From Actinomycetota bacterium (GTDB taxonomy: Bacteria; Actinomycetota; Humimicrobiia; Humimicrobiales; Humimicrobiaceae): 64,000 bases of DNA. Below the pieces are notes generated by a model that worked only from the letters and a program-made list of their open reading frames with translations, made no database searches and had not been told where the DNA came from. A program made the position numbers and the translations under genes. Shown here piece by piece: positions 44,539 through 55,127 of this stretch (position 1 is its first letter; every line of letters starts with the position of its first letter). Location of the stretch: positions 1 through 64,000 of the forward strand of contig JAMCVO010000026.1 of the NCBI GenBank assembly GCA_023475715.1. The letters run 5' to 3'.

Positions 44539-46062
44539 TTATTTTTTCCGTTTCCAGACTGTACCTTCTTTTCTATCATCCAGCAATATACCAAGGCTTT
44601 CAAGTCTTTGCCTTATTTCGTCAGCTTTAGCAAAATCTTTTCTCTTTCTTTCCAAATTTCTTTCATCAATAAGCCTGGTAATTTCTTCAACATCCAGTAC
44701 AAGAGAATTTGAAAATGATTTGGATCTCTTTTCACTATCTGCGCTAATCCCTTCTTCAAAATCAAAACTTAAAATCCTGCCGGTTTCCAATACTATTAAA
44801 TATGCAAGGTTTAAGCTTTCTTTAACAGGCACATTTATTGTAAAATCTGAGCTTTGTATGATCGAATTTATATTTCCTACAAAATCAAAAATATCACCAA
44901 TTGCTTTTGCCGAGTTAAAATCATCATCCATCGAATTTTTAAAATTTTCCTTAAATGATTTAATAAAACCATAAATTTCTGCAGAAACCGTATCCTGACT
45001 GTCAAATTTTTCTATAGTTTCATTGAACCTTGACAAATCCGATCTTCTTTCAACACCTTCTTTATCAGTTAAAAATTTAATATTTCTTAAAAAATTATTT
45101 ATTTTATCCAGTGATTTTTCCGCTTCATTGAGTTTGGATATACTAAATTCCAACGGACTCCTGTAATGCGTGGAAAGAATATACATCTTTATGACGTTTG
45201 AAGAATATTTTTTCAGCAGATTTTTTAAAATCCAGTCTTCTTTCAATCCATTGGATTTTGACATCTTTTCATCTTTGACTTCTATCATTCCATTATGCAT
45301 CCAGTACTTTACAAAATCACCTTTTTGAGGAAAGGCCGCCTCGGATTGAGCTATTTCATTTTCATGGTGCGGAAATATTAGATCTATACCGCCCCCATGT
45401 ATATCCAATCCGTAATTCAGGTACTTTATAGACATTGCGGAGCATTCAATGTGCCACCCGGGTCTTCCGTTTCCCCAGGGACTGTCCCACGACGGTTCGC
45501 CTGGTTTTGCACTTTTCCATAATGCAAAATCGACCGGTGATTTCTTTTCAAAATTTCCTTCATCCTGTCCCTGCATTTCATTGACTTTCTGACCTGACAA
45601 TCTGCCATATTTGGGAAATTTTTCAACATCAAAATAAACGCTGCCTTCAATAACATAACCATATCCATTTTCTATTATCTTTTTTATTATGGAAATTATT
45701 TCTCCTATCATTTCAGAAGCAAGCGGCATAGCTGAATATTTACCCAGATTCAGATCCTTTATATCATCTTTAAATGCATCAATATACCTTCTGGTAATTA
45801 TCGAAAAATCAACACTTTCTTCATTTGCCTTATTTATTATTTTATCTTCTATGTCAGTTATATTCTGAACAAATTCAACTTTATATCCTAAGTGCTCCAG
45901 ATAGTTTCTTATCATGTTAAATACGATTACCGGTCTGGCATTGCCTACTGAAATATAATTATAGACTGTAGGACCGCAGACATACATTCTGACTTTGCCC
46001 GCCTTCAATGGTTTAAAATCCTGTTTTTTTCTGTAAAGCGTATTATATAATTTTAATCCCAA
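44539..46062 (-). CDS. cysS: cysteinyl-tRNA synthetase with unusual HIGH motif
   Basis: A 507-residue class I synthetase of normal length. Zinc ligands are Cys29, the Cys of HIECSAMS, and HHENE. The second signature KMSKS is intact (KDEKMSKSNG). The first signature, normally HIGN in YIHIGNARP, reads SVGN (38-41), so the first His is Ser. The codon is TCA in the given sequence. The rest is well conserved, including ITDIEDKI and GWHIECSAMS. It lies 26 bp after cysE. Confidence 0.96.
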   Translation of the reverse strand: MGLKLYNTLYRKKQDFKPLKAGKVRMYVCGPTVYNYISVGNARPVIVFNMIRNYLEHLGYKVEFVQNITDIEDKIINKANEESVDFSIITRRYIDAFKDDIKDLNLGKYSAMPLASEMIGEIISIIKKIIENGYGYVIEGSVYFDVEKFPKYGRLSGQKVNEMQGQDEGNFEKKSPVDFALWKSAKPGEPSWDSPWGNGRPGWHIECSAMSIKYLNYGLDIHGGGIDLIFPHHENEIAQSEAAFPQKGDFVKYWMHNGMIEVKDEKMSKSNGLKEDWILKNLLKKYSSNVIKMYILSTHYRSPLEFSISKLNEAEKSLDKINNFLRNIKFLTDKEGVERRSDLSRFNETIEKFDSQDTVSAEIYGFIKSFKENFKNSMDDDFNSAKAIGDIFDFVGNINSIIQSSDFTINVPVKESLNLAYLIVLETGRILSFDFEEGISADSEKRSKSFSNSLVLDVEEITRLIDERNLERKRKDFAKADEIRQRLESLGILLDDRKEGTVWKRKK

Positions 46063-46088
46063 ATCAGTTCTCCTATCATATTTAGATT

Positions 46089-46742
46089 TTAGTTCTTTCT
46101 TTCTTTTAGCTCTTCCAGTTCTTTTTCAAGATTTTCAATACGTAAACTGCATGTGTTTAAAATCTCACTTACCGGGTCCGGCAAATGCATCTGGTGAAAC
46201 TCATCTGAAAGCACTTTCTCCCCTTTAATCCTTACAATCCTGCCTGGCACTCCTACAACAGTACAATTATCGGGGACAGCATCAATAACAACTGCGCCAG
46301 CTCCAATTATTACATTATTGCCTATGGTAATTGAACCAAGCACCTTCGCTCCTGCGGAAATCACTACATTATTTCCTATAGTGGGATGCCTCTTGCCTCT
46401 TTCCTTTCCTGTACCGCCAAGAGTAACACCCTGGTAAAGCGTAACTCCATCTCCTATTATAGTTGTTTCACCAATTACGACACCCATCCCATGATCGATA
46501 AATAATTTTTTTCCAATCTCAGCACCCGGGTGTATTTCTATCCCTGTATAGAACCTGCTTATTTGAGAAATGGCTCTGGGTAAAAAAGGTACTTTGTGCC
46601 TGTAGAGCCAATGGGTAACCCTATGGCAAAGGACAGCATGTACCCCTGCATAAGTAAGAATAATTTCAGCAGTGCTTACCGCAGCAGGATCTCTTTCTTT
46701 TGCAGAAATGACAAGTTCTTTTAAATCAGCAATTAAACCCAT
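46089..46742 (-). CDS. cysE: serine O-acetyltransferase
   Basis: Makes O-acetylserine for cysteine synthesis, 217 residues. An N-terminal helical domain (1-70) precedes a left-handed beta helix with [16 protein letters not shown] and [15 protein letters not shown]. The catalytic Asp-His pairs are retained. A C-terminal coiled coil ends it ([12 protein letters not shown]). It is upstream of cysS, a common arrangement linking cysteine supply to charging. Confidence 0.96.
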   Translation of the reverse strand: MGLIADLKELVISAKERDPAAVSTAEIILTYAGVHAVLCHRVTHWLYRHKVPFLPRAISQISRFYTGIEIHPGAEIGKKLFIDHGMGVVIGETTIIGDGVTLYQGVTLGGTGKERGKRHPTIGNNVVISAGAKVLGSITIGNNVIIGAGAVVIDAVPDNCTVVGVPGRIVRIKGEKVLSDEFHQMHLPDPVSEILNTCSLRIENLEKELEELKERKN

Positions 46743-46996
46743 AAATCACCTTTTCAGAAAAATAACATTTTATCAAGTTAAAAAATAAATTATGACTTGG
46801 ATCAACTGATCCGGTTAAATTTTTTTAAATAATAATTTTCGATAATAAAGCTAATTAATTAAAATTTAGAATCTATAACTTAATTTTAAAGTTTCTTGTA
46901 ATTTTTTACTATGATTTATTTAACAAATTTAAATAATTCAATGTCTGATGGTGCAAATCTGAAACGAGGTTTTATATTTTCCTTAATCATCTTTTT

Positions 46997-47464
46997 CTAT
47001 TCCAGGAGAGCAATACTCTGGACTGCTATACCTTCTTCCCTGCCACAAAACCCAAGTCCCTCGGTTGTGGTAGCTTTTAGGCCTATGCGATCAGGATTCA
47101 TCTCCAGAGTATCCGATAATTTCTTTATCATTGCGGGTATATAAGCAGAAACTTTTGGCTTTTCAAGTATAAGCGTACTGTCTATATTTATTATTTCAAA
47201 TCCCTTATCTTTTATTATCTTTTTAACTTCTTTCAAAAGAAGCAGACTTGATATATTTTTATATTTGATATCATTATCCGGGAAATATACTCCTATGTCC
47301 CTCAAGCCGGCAGCACCAAGCATAGCATCCATAATTGCATGGATAAGAACATCTGCGTCAGAATGGCCCTTAAGACCTTTTTTATATTCAATCTCGACTC
47401 CGCCTAATACCAGCCTTCTGCCTGTTTCAAATTGATGGACATCAAAGCCAATTCCTGCTCTCAT
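46997..47464 (-). CDS. ispF: 2-C-methyl-D-erythritol 2,4-cyclodiphosphate synthase
   Basis: Fifth step of the MEP isoprenoid pathway, 155 residues. The metal ligands Asp8 and His10 (GFDVHQF) and the later HSDADVLIHAIMDAML block are normal. It follows ispD by 22 bp. Confidence 0.97.
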   Translation of the reverse strand: MRAGIGFDVHQFETGRRLVLGGVEIEYKKGLKGHSDADVLIHAIMDAMLGAAGLRDIGVYFPDNDIKYKNISSLLLLKEVKKIIKDKGFEIINIDSTLILEKPKVSAYIPAMIKKLSDTLEMNPDRIGLKATTTEGLGFCGREEGIAVQSIALLE

Positions 47465-47486
47465 ATTTTTATATTTATCCCTTCTT

Positions 47487-48197
47487 TTACTTGTTATTTT
47501 TACTAATTATAAGCTCAGCCAGGAACAAGTCCAGCGGAGTTGTGATTTTAATATTTTCATGACGGCCCAAAACTACTTTTACCTTCCAACCAAGTCTTTC
47601 AAATAATCCTGCGTCGTCTGTTCCTGTAAAATGATCTTCCAGGGCCTTTTTATGTGCTTCGAGGATAGAATTAAAAAAGAAGGTCTGGGGTGTTTGTGCA
47701 AAACAAACCTGGTTTCTTGAAATTGTAGTATCAATAAGATTATCCTCGCCCATTTTTTTTACTGTTTCATATGCAGGAGCAGCCATAATTATGCCTTTTA
47801 GTTGAGGGTCTTTTTTATTAAGTCTGACAAGGCTGCTTATAAGCATATTAACTTCAGATGTTGTAACCAATGGTCTTACACCATCATGTATTGAAACGAT
47901 TCTACAGTTTGAAGATACTCTCTGCAGCGCGTTAAATACGGATTCCTGTCTTGTATTTCCGCCACACACCAGCTCTTTAACTTTTGTAAAAGAGTATTTT
48001 TCAATTATAGACTCTCTGCAAAAGTCCATGTATTCTTTTGGAACTGCTACATAAATTTCTTGAATTTTTGATGAATTTTGGAAGATATTTATAGAATGTG
48101 CGAGTATCGGCTTGCCGTAAATATTCATAAACTGCTTGCTGATATTGCTTTTCAGCCTTGTGCCTTTTCCGGCTGCTGTGATTATTGCTGCAATCAT
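47487..48197 (-). CDS. ispD: 2-C-methyl-D-erythritol 4-phosphate cytidylyltransferase
   Basis: Third step of the MEP pathway, 236 residues. It has the nucleotide-binding loop AAGKGTRLKSNISKQF (8-23), HDGVRPL (103-109) and the C-terminal ITTPLDLFLAE block. It starts 11 bp after disA. Confidence 0.97.
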   Translation of the reverse strand: MIAAIITAAGKGTRLKSNISKQFMNIYGKPILAHSINIFQNSSKIQEIYVAVPKEYMDFCRESIIEKYSFTKVKELVCGGNTRQESVFNALQRVSSNCRIVSIHDGVRPLVTTSEVNMLISSLVRLNKKDPQLKGIIMAAPAYETVKKMGEDNLIDTTISRNQVCFAQTPQTFFFNSILEAHKKALEDHFTGTDDAGLFERLGWKVKVVLGRHENIKITTPLDLFLAELIISKNNK

Positions 48198-48208
48198 TTA
48201 TTTTATCT

Positions 48209-49318
48209 TTAAAATCTTATTTTTGGGACTATTTCTCCCTTATGATTGTAAGGTTCATTATATAAATAATATTCAGAAAATTTCTTAAGCTTATCAAAAA
48301 GAAGTCCCGCCTTTGTCTTGCCCATACCGGGAACATCCGCTAGTTCATCAGCGCTGCAATCCAATATATTTTTCAAATTACCAAATTTTTCAAGTAAGCT
48401 TTTTAGCAGTGCTTCCGGAAACCTGCTAATTTCTGTAATAATTCTTATGCCTTTGGGATGGACACTGAATTCCTTAAGATTTTCCTCAACTTTATAACCA
48501 AGGATTTTTGCTGTGCTGGATAAATCCAGAAGTGCATCCGTATTAAGCGAACTGATTTTATCTTTTAATTCAACCGATTTAATTTTATCACCGACATTTT
48601 TGTAATCTTCTATAATTTTAAGGCTTTCATCTGCAACATTTACCATAAGTTCCTGAACCTGCATGTTAAGCAACCTTCCGTCAGTACCAAGCTCATAACT
48701 ATATTTTCGAACTTCTTTCTCGGTCTTGCCGACTATACTGGCTCTCTGAAGGACACTTGCAACATCATATAAAGTAACCATATCTTCCAGCTCTCTTATG
48801 GTAAGATTAACCAACAAATAGTCGAGACTTTCCTTATACTTGCTTAAAGTCTGAAGTGCCTGGTTTGCTTTTGACAGTACAACCCTGGGTTCTTCCAGTA
48901 CATATTTGATCGTATCTATAAAAATCGCAACAACACCTCTTTTTTGTGATATTGAAATAACCAGCACTTTTGTTTGTTTTCCAACTCTTTCTGCGGTCCT
49001 GTGTCTTGTACCTGTTTCAGAAGTTTTAATTTGGGGATTTGGAAAAAGATGTGTATTAGCATATAAAATTCTGCTTGCATCATTACTTAATATAATTGCT
49101 CCATCCATTTTTGCAAGTTCATAGAATTTTGCCGGAGTAAAATTACATCCTATGTAAAACCCTCCGTCTACAAGTTTAAGAACCTGCTCCGAATCTCCGA
49201 CAACAATAAGTGCGCCTGTTTTGCCTTGTAAAATATATTCGATTCCCGCCCTGAGATCGGTACCCGGAGCAATCCTTTTAAGACTATTTAATAATAATTC
49301 TTCTTCTTTCTCTTTCAT
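48209..49318 (-). CDS. disA: DNA-integrity scanning diadenylate cyclase
   Basis: Makes cyclic di-AMP and scans DNA for damage in monoderm bacteria. The 369-residue protein has the DAC domain with DGAIILS (72-78) and GTRHRTAERV (about 102-111) catalytic motifs. A linker follows, then a C-terminal helix-hairpin-helix DNA-binding domain (ADVPGMGKTKAGLL). It follows clpC by 15 bp. radA, which often lies between the two, is absent. Confidence 0.97.
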   Translation of the reverse strand: MKEKEEELLLNSLKRIAPGTDLRAGIEYILQGKTGALIVVGDSEQVLKLVDGGFYIGCNFTPAKFYELAKMDGAIILSNDASRILYANTHLFPNPQIKTSETGTRHRTAERVGKQTKVLVISISQKRGVVAIFIDTIKYVLEEPRVVLSKANQALQTLSKYKESLDYLLVNLTIRELEDMVTLYDVASVLQRASIVGKTEKEVRKYSYELGTDGRLLNMQVQELMVNVADESLKIIEDYKNVGDKIKSVELKDKISSLNTDALLDLSSTAKILGYKVEENLKEFSVHPKGIRIITEISRFPEALLKSLLEKFGNLKNILDCSADELADVPGMGKTKAGLLFDKLKKFSEYYLYNEPYNHKGEIVPKIRF

Positions 49319-49333
49319 AAGATATTAAAGAAA

Positions 49334-51802
49334 TCAGACCTTTAAAACACTTGGTGTTATTTTTATAATTTTAAAGCACATTTCATCATTTTCATTGGTA
49401 ACTTCTATATTATCTCCTACCTTTATTTCCCCGCTGATAATTCTTTCCGAAATCGGATCCTCTATCAAAGATTGAATGCTTCTCCTCATGGGCCTTGCGC
49501 CCATTGCCGAATCATAACCTTTTGCCAGTAATAATTCTTTTGCATCATCTTTCATCTCAATCGTTATGCCTTGAAGCTCCAGCTGCTTCTGGATCCTGAA
49601 TATCATCAAATCTATGATTTGATAAATTTCTGATTTCGTTAATTTATGGAAAACTATAACCTCATCCAGCCTGTTTAAAAATTCAGGTCTGAAAGCTTTT
49701 TTAAGCTCGCTCATTACCTTATTTTTTATATCACCGTACGAAAGGTCTTCGTCTTCAGCTTTTCTAAAACCCATAGGATTGTTTTTATGTATTTCTCTGG
49801 CGCCAAGATTTGAAGTCATTATAATAACGGTATTCTTAAAGTCTACCCTTCGCCCCTGTGAATCAGTCAGATGGCCATCCTCAAAAATTTGCAGAAGTAT
49901 ATTGAAAACATCCGGATGGGCCTTTTCTATTTCATCAAGAAGTATGACGCTATAAGGCCTTCGTTTTATTTTTTCTGTCAGCTGTCCTCCTTCATCATAA
50001 CCAACATAGCCCGGAGGAGAACCTACCAGTTTTGAAACCGAGTGCTTTTCCATATACTCAGACATGTCTATCTGTATGAGGGCATCTTCCTTGCCAAATA
50101 AAAATTCGGCTATTGTTTTTGCCAGCTCTGTTTTTCCTACTCCTGAAGGACCGAGGAATATAAATGAGCCTATGGGCCTTTTAGGGTCTTTCAAACCAGA
50201 CCTGGACCTTCTTATTGCCCTCGAAACCGTCTTTATTGCTTCATCCTGTCCAACAACTCGCTTATGCAGTTCGTCTTCCATTTTAAGCAGCTTCGCAGAT
50301 TCAGACTCATTAAGTTTGTACACTGGAATTCCTGTCCAGTTCGAAAGCACTTCAGCTATTTCATTTTCATCAACTTTTTCTTTTATGCACTTACCTGTCC
50401 TGCCCCAATTTTCTTCCAGCTCTATTTTTTCCTTTATAAGCTGTTTTTCCTTGTCCCTGAACTGTGCCGCTTTTTCAAAATCCTGAGAATTTATAGCTTC
50501 CTCTTTTTTGCTTATAATTTTTTCGATATTTTTTTCAAGATCCTTCAGATCAGGAGGATTTGTAAGAGTCCTGAGTCTTACCCGGGATGCAGCCTCATCG
50601 ATTAAATCAATAGCCTTATCCGGCAGGAATCTATCCGTAATATAACGATTCGACAGCTTTACGGCTGATTTTATTGCATCTTCGGTTATTATTATTCCAT
50701 GGAATGCTTCGTATTTATCTTTTAACCCTGTTAAAATTTCAATAGTTTCATATTCGTTTGGTTCGTCGACATAAATTGGCTGGAATCTTCGCTCTAAAGC
50801 TTTATCCTTTTCCACATATTTTCTGTATTCATTTATTGTGGTTGCCCCAATTGTCTGAATTTCTCCTCTTGACAGCATAGGCTTTAATATACTCGCGGCA
50901 TCAATGGCACCCTCAGCAGCTCCGGCACCAACCAGAGTATGAACTTCATCAATGAATATCATTATGTCTCCATCTTCCTTTATTTCCTGAAGCACTTTTT
51001 TCAATCTTTCCTCAAAATCCCCCCTGTATCTTGAACCGGCAACCAGTGCCCCAAGGTCAAGCGTAAATATTTTCTTGCCTCTTAAGTTTAATGGGACCTC
51101 TTTTGCAATAATAAACTGTGCAAGACCCTCAACAATTGCAGTTTTACCTACGCCGGATTCTCCAATCAATATTGGATTATTCTTAGTTCTTCTGGATAAT
51201 ATCTGCATTACTCTTTCTATTTCTTTTTTCCTTCCTATTACAGGGTCAAGCTTGCCTTCTTTTGCAAGCTGAGTAAGATCCCTGCCATATTGTGTAAGCA
51301 TTTTCAGGTTTCGTTTTTGAGTTTTGTCTGTGTTGTAGCTCTCATCCTGAGTGTAATAAGGATATTTATTCAGTGTTTCTCTTATTTTTTCTTTTGATAT
51401 CTCGAGGTTGATTCCGAAAGAATTCAACACCCTTGCCGCAACTCCTTCACCTTCACGAAGCAATCCAAGAAGGATATGCTCTGTACCAATATAATTATGA
51501 CCCATTTGCAGCGCTTCCCTAAGGGATAACTCGAGAACTTTTTTTGCGCGTGGCGTAAAGGGTATGTGCTCATAAGATTCTGAAGAACCTTCTGTTACTG
51601 AATCTCTTACGGCAACTCTTACGTCATCAAGTGAAATATTCAATGCTACCAGTACCTTTGCAGCTATGCCTTCTTTTTCATCGATCAACCCAAGCAGCAA
51701 ATGCTCTGTGCCTATATAGTTTTGCTTTAAAAATCTTGCTTCATCCTGAGCCCTGACAACAACCTTACGAGCTCTTTCTGTAAATCTTTCAAACATTTTC
51801 AT
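49334..51802 (-). CDS. clpC: ATP-dependent Clp protease ATP-binding subunit ClpC
   Basis: An 822-residue Hsp100 unfoldase. It has two Clp-N repeats (1-145), a first AAA+ domain with [16 protein letters not shown], a UVR motif in the linker ([16 protein letters not shown]), a second AAA+ domain with [19 protein letters not shown], and a C-terminal D2-small domain. The ATG at 51802 follows AAAGGA by four bases. A TTG one codon earlier is also in frame. It overlaps the mcsB stop, so ClpC is coupled to its arginine-kinase adaptor. Confidence 0.97.
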   Translation of the reverse strand: MKMFERFTERARKVVVRAQDEARFLKQNYIGTEHLLLGLIDEKEGIAAKVLVALNISLDDVRVAVRDSVTEGSSESYEHIPFTPRAKKVLELSLREALQMGHNYIGTEHILLGLLREGEGVAARVLNSFGINLEISKEKIRETLNKYPYYTQDESYNTDKTQKRNLKMLTQYGRDLTQLAKEGKLDPVIGRKKEIERVMQILSRRTKNNPILIGESGVGKTAIVEGLAQFIIAKEVPLNLRGKKIFTLDLGALVAGSRYRGDFEERLKKVLQEIKEDGDIMIFIDEVHTLVGAGAAEGAIDAASILKPMLSRGEIQTIGATTINEYRKYVEKDKALERRFQPIYVDEPNEYETIEILTGLKDKYEAFHGIIITEDAIKSAVKLSNRYITDRFLPDKAIDLIDEAASRVRLRTLTNPPDLKDLEKNIEKIISKKEEAINSQDFEKAAQFRDKEKQLIKEKIELEENWGRTGKCIKEKVDENEIAEVLSNWTGIPVYKLNESESAKLLKMEDELHKRVVGQDEAIKTVSRAIRRSRSGLKDPKRPIGSFIFLGPSGVGKTELAKTIAEFLFGKEDALIQIDMSEYMEKHSVSKLVGSPPGYVGYDEGGQLTEKIKRRPYSVILLDEIEKAHPDVFNILLQIFEDGHLTDSQGRRVDFKNTVIIMTSNLGAREIHKNNPMGFRKAEDEDLSYGDIKNKVMSELKKAFRPEFLNRLDEVIVFHKLTKSEIYQIIDLMIFRIQKQLELQGITIEMKDDAKELLLAKGYDSAMGARPMRRSIQSLIEDPISERIISGEIKVGDNIEVTNENDEMCFKIIKITPSVLKV

Positions 51803-52889
51803 CAAATCCTTTTAAAATTCTTTCTCTTATAAGTGATGCTCTAATCTTATCAATATCATCGCTTTTAAGCTTAATATTTTTACCATAACTGGCTAATATA
51901 TTAGAATCTCCCAGGATGCCTATCAAATTATGAAAATCAAAAGGTTTTATATTTTTGATTACATCAATATCAAGTCCCAGCTGCAGCATTGATAAAAGCT
52001 CCAGAGACTCTCTGAACGAAAGCATCTTAGCATATTTTAGCATACCATATGATCTAAAAATACTGTCTTCAACATTTTCATGTTTATTCTGCTTTAGAAA
52101 ATCCTTTGCACTTTTTTCTTCATCTATCATATTCAAACAAATTGCATCCATTTCATCTATTATTTCATCTTCATATTTTCCCAGAGAAATCTGATTTGCG
52201 ATTTGAAATAAATTGCCAATCACTTCTGAATTTTCCCCAAAGTAACCTCTTATCGTACAGTTTATTTTACTGAGTTTTTTTATAAAATCTTCAATTCTTG
52301 AGCTGACAACTATTGCCGGAAGATGTGCTATAACTGATACCCTCAGTGATGTGCCCAGATTAGTAGGGCATGCAGTAAGATATCCAAAATTTTTGTCATA
52401 GGAAAAATTTAATTTTTTCTCAAGATCTTTTTCGACTTTCATTACTTCATTATAAGACCTGTAAATATTCAGCCCCGGAATTATGCTCTGTATGCGCAAA
52501 TGATCTTCCTCATTTATCATTATTGAAATTGCTTTTCCCATCTCGCTTGAATCCCCGCGAAGAATAAATCCTTTTCCTGAAAGTTTTAAAGTCATTTCAT
52601 AACTGACTAAATGCCTTTCGACAAGCAGCCTGCGCTGTGTTCTGGACAGCTTATTCATAGTATGGAAACTATATCCCTTATTCTTGCCGGCACTGAAAAA
52701 AGTATTTTTTACCAGATCCAATATCTCTTTTCTTTCAGCTTCATTATTAATACTGCTGAATCTGAAGCCTGCAATATTCCTGGCAACCCTTGCGCGGGTA
52801 GTTAAAATAATCTGGTTAACATCTCTATAACCTGATTTTTTAGTTTTTCGGCTTTTACTTTTATAAATTGTAGGATTTTGTTCGTTCAT
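51789..52889 (-). CDS. mcsB: protein-arginine kinase McsB
   Basis: Phosphorylates arginines to mark proteins for ClpCP. It is a 366-residue phosphagen-kinase fold protein with the LTTRARVARNIAGFRFS start (29-45), ILRGDSSEMG and GYLTACPTNLGTSLRVSV, the catalytic loop that surrounds ATP and arginine. The gene sits between mcsA and clpC, the normal order. Confidence 0.96.
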   Translation of the reverse strand: MNEQNPTIYKSKSRKTKKSGYRDVNQIILTTRARVARNIAGFRFSSINNEAERKEILDLVKNTFFSAGKNKGYSFHTMNKLSRTQRRLLVERHLVSYEMTLKLSGKGFILRGDSSEMGKAISIMINEEDHLRIQSIIPGLNIYRSYNEVMKVEKDLEKKLNFSYDKNFGYLTACPTNLGTSLRVSVIAHLPAIVVSSRIEDFIKKLSKINCTIRGYFGENSEVIGNLFQIANQISLGKYEDEIIDEMDAICLNMIDEEKSAKDFLKQNKHENVEDSIFRSYGMLKYAKMLSFRESLELLSMLQLGLDIDVIKNIKPFDFHNLIGILGDSNILASYGKNIKLKSDDIDKIRASLIRERILKGFDENV

Positions 52890-52926
52890 TTTTTTATAAT
52901 CTTAAAATTAAATTTATTTTCTTTGT

Positions 52927-53478
52927 TTAATTTACATTTTTACCTATGTATAGCTTTTTTTGAAGTTTCTTAATCGTATCTCTCAGTTTTGCAGCCACTT
53001 CAAAGTTTTCAACTGTAACTTCTTCTTTCAGCTGATATTTAAGGTCCCTTATTTCCTTTTCGATTTTAATATCGTTACTTGATTTAACGGGCACCTTTCC
53101 CTTATGCTCAAGGCTGCCGTGGATTGTTTTTACGATAGGGTTAAGGACATCTCTAAATTCATTATAACAGTTTGCACAACCAACTCTGCCAATTGATTTT
53201 ATTGTATTTAAATCAATATTACAAAAAGAACATTTCTTATTATCATTGACACTAACATTTTCAAATAATTTGTCATTCTCCTCTTTGGCGCTGATTTTTA
53301 TATCTATTTCAAAAAATTTTGAAAGTATTTTTGTTAAATCAGTGAAAAAATCCTCTGTTGAAAAAAAAGAATAATTCTTTATGCAGTCCATGCATAAGTT
53401 AATCTTTTCAACATTGTTATTTGTTACTTTAATCAAATGTATACTGGCTTCATTGCTTTTACAAAAATCACAAATCAT
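52927..53478 (-). CDS. mcsA: McsB activator McsA (UVR-motif zinc protein)
   Basis: A 183-residue protein with CxxC pairs (CDFC, CMDC, CSFC, CANC) for two zinc sites. A UVR motif at about 141-176 (VENFEVAAKLRDTIKKLQ) contacts ClpC. It stimulates McsB kinase activity. It is the first gene of mcsA-mcsB-clpC-disA. The repressor gene ctsR, usual upstream in Firmicutes, is not present. Confidence 0.95.
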   Translation of the reverse strand: MICDFCKSNEASIHLIKVTNNNVEKINLCMDCIKNYSFFSTEDFFTDLTKILSKFFEIDIKISAKEENDKLFENVSVNDNKKCSFCNIDLNTIKSIGRVGCANCYNEFRDVLNPIVKTIHGSLEHKGKVPVKSSNDIKIEKEIRDLKYQLKEEVTVENFEVAAKLRDTIKKLQKKLYIGKNVN

Positions 53479-53592
53479 TTTAACTCCAAATCAATAATCT
53501 TAGATTATTTAAATATCAGCTAAATTATACCATCTTTTATTTCAAATATTAAACTGATGGGTTTGTTTAAAAAGTGTCTGGTCTTATTGAAA

Positions 53593-55119
53593 TTAGCTGT
53601 CTTTGTCCGGACGCATTAGGGGAAATAGGATTACATCTCTGATTGACCTGCTGTCTGTCATGATCATTACAAGTCTGTCTATGCCAATACCTTCTCCGGC
53701 AGTTGGAGGCATGCCATATTCAAGAGCTTTAATGAAATCTATATCTATTTTTCCTGTTAATCTTTCCTCTTCGATTTTACTTTTTACCTGCTGCTGGAAT
53801 CTGATCATTTGATCTCTTGGGTCTATAAGTTCGGAAAAAGCATTCGCAACCTCTTCTCCACCTATAAAAAGTTCAAACCTCTCAGTCAGATTTTCATTTG
53901 CAGGGTGCTTTCTTGCAAGCGGGGAGATTTCAACAGGATAATCCTTTATGAATGTAGGTGCAATAAGTTTTTCTTCAACAACTTTTTCAAAAATCTCGTT
54001 TATCAATTTACCTTTGCCAAAGCTTTCATCTGTTTCTACCTGTAAATCCTGTGCTGTTTTTTGTAATTTTTTTAAATCCATATCAAAGCTTACTTCGATA
54101 TTCCCGTACTTTTTTATGGAATCTATCATAGTGATTTTTTCCCAATTTCCGTCAAGACTGATTGCATTATCCCTATAATTTAACTCAAGAGTTCCGATCG
54201 CATTCAGCGCAACAAACTTTAACAGCTCTTCAGTCAATATCATTAAATCATTATAATCTGAAAAAGCCTGATAAAATTCGAGCATTGTAAATTCAGGATT
54301 ATGTTTATGAGATATCCCTTCATTCCTGAAATTCCTGTTAAGCTCAAAAACTTTTTCAAACCCTCCGATAATAAGTCTTTTAAGGAAAAGTTCGGGTGCT
54401 ATTCTTAAGAATAATTCCATATCTAGCGCATTATGGTGCGTTATGAAAGGTTTGGCTGCGGCACCTCCGGGAATTACCTGAAGCATCGGAGTTTCCACTT
54501 CAAGGAATCCTTTGCTTATTAGAAATTCCCTGAAAAATTGGATCATCTTAATTCTTGTCAGAAATATTTTTTTAACTTCCGGATTTACAATAAAATCCAG
54601 ATATCTTTGCCTATACCTTAGCTCGATATCTTTAAGTCCATGCCACTTTTCAGGCATTATTCTTATGGATTTGCTAAGAAGTTTAAAATTCTGGACATTT
54701 ATCGAAAGCTCACCCTTATGGGTAACAAATGCATTTCCCTCGACACCAATCCAGTCGCCAATATCAAGGTTGAGAAATTCATTATATTTCTCCTCACCAA
54801 CACTTTTTACATTAATATAAAGCTGAACTTTTTCATCCTGATCCTTTATATCACAAAAAGCAGCCTTTCCGTGAACCCTGAAAATCATTATTCTCCCTGC
54901 TACTTTAAGAAAGTCTTCCGATTTTTCACCGGAATTAAGGTTTGAATATTTTTTTTGCAGTTCCGTTATTGAAATATTTCTTTTAAAGTTAGCAGCATAA
55001 AGTTCTTTTCCCTGAGCAGCAAGCGATTTTATTTTATCCAGCTTTAATTTCAGAGGTTCACCAAGGTTATCTTCAAACTCCAGGAGATAATCATTTTTGC
55101 CATTATCTTTTTGACTCAT
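53593..55119 (-). CDS. lysS: lysyl-tRNA synthetase, class II
   Basis: A 508-residue enzyme with the N-terminal OB-fold anticodon domain (about 70-180). The class II catalytic core contains FRNEGISHKHNPEFTMLEFY (motif 2) and GEGIGIDRLVMIMTDS (motif 3). GGAAAKPF near the ATP site is normal. The stop is at the far end of the fresh transcription unit greA-lysS, 8 bp after greA. Confidence 0.98.
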   Translation of the reverse strand: MSQKDNGKNDYLLEFEDNLGEPLKLKLDKIKSLAAQGKELYAANFKRNISITELQKKYSNLNSGEKSEDFLKVAGRIMIFRVHGKAAFCDIKDQDEKVQLYINVKSVGEEKYNEFLNLDIGDWIGVEGNAFVTHKGELSINVQNFKLLSKSIRIMPEKWHGLKDIELRYRQRYLDFIVNPEVKKIFLTRIKMIQFFREFLISKGFLEVETPMLQVIPGGAAAKPFITHHNALDMELFLRIAPELFLKRLIIGGFEKVFELNRNFRNEGISHKHNPEFTMLEFYQAFSDYNDLMILTEELLKFVALNAIGTLELNYRDNAISLDGNWEKITMIDSIKKYGNIEVSFDMDLKKLQKTAQDLQVETDESFGKGKLINEIFEKVVEEKLIAPTFIKDYPVEISPLARKHPANENLTERFELFIGGEEVANAFSELIDPRDQMIRFQQQVKSKIEEERLTGKIDIDFIKALEYGMPPTAGEGIGIDRLVMIMTDSRSIRDVILFPLMRPDKDS

Positions 55120-55127
55120 TGGACCCT

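Noticed and set aside
46911..47144. 77-codon plus-strand ORF over the 3' end of ispF
   Set aside because: Mostly antisense to ispF and without a Shine-Dalgarno.
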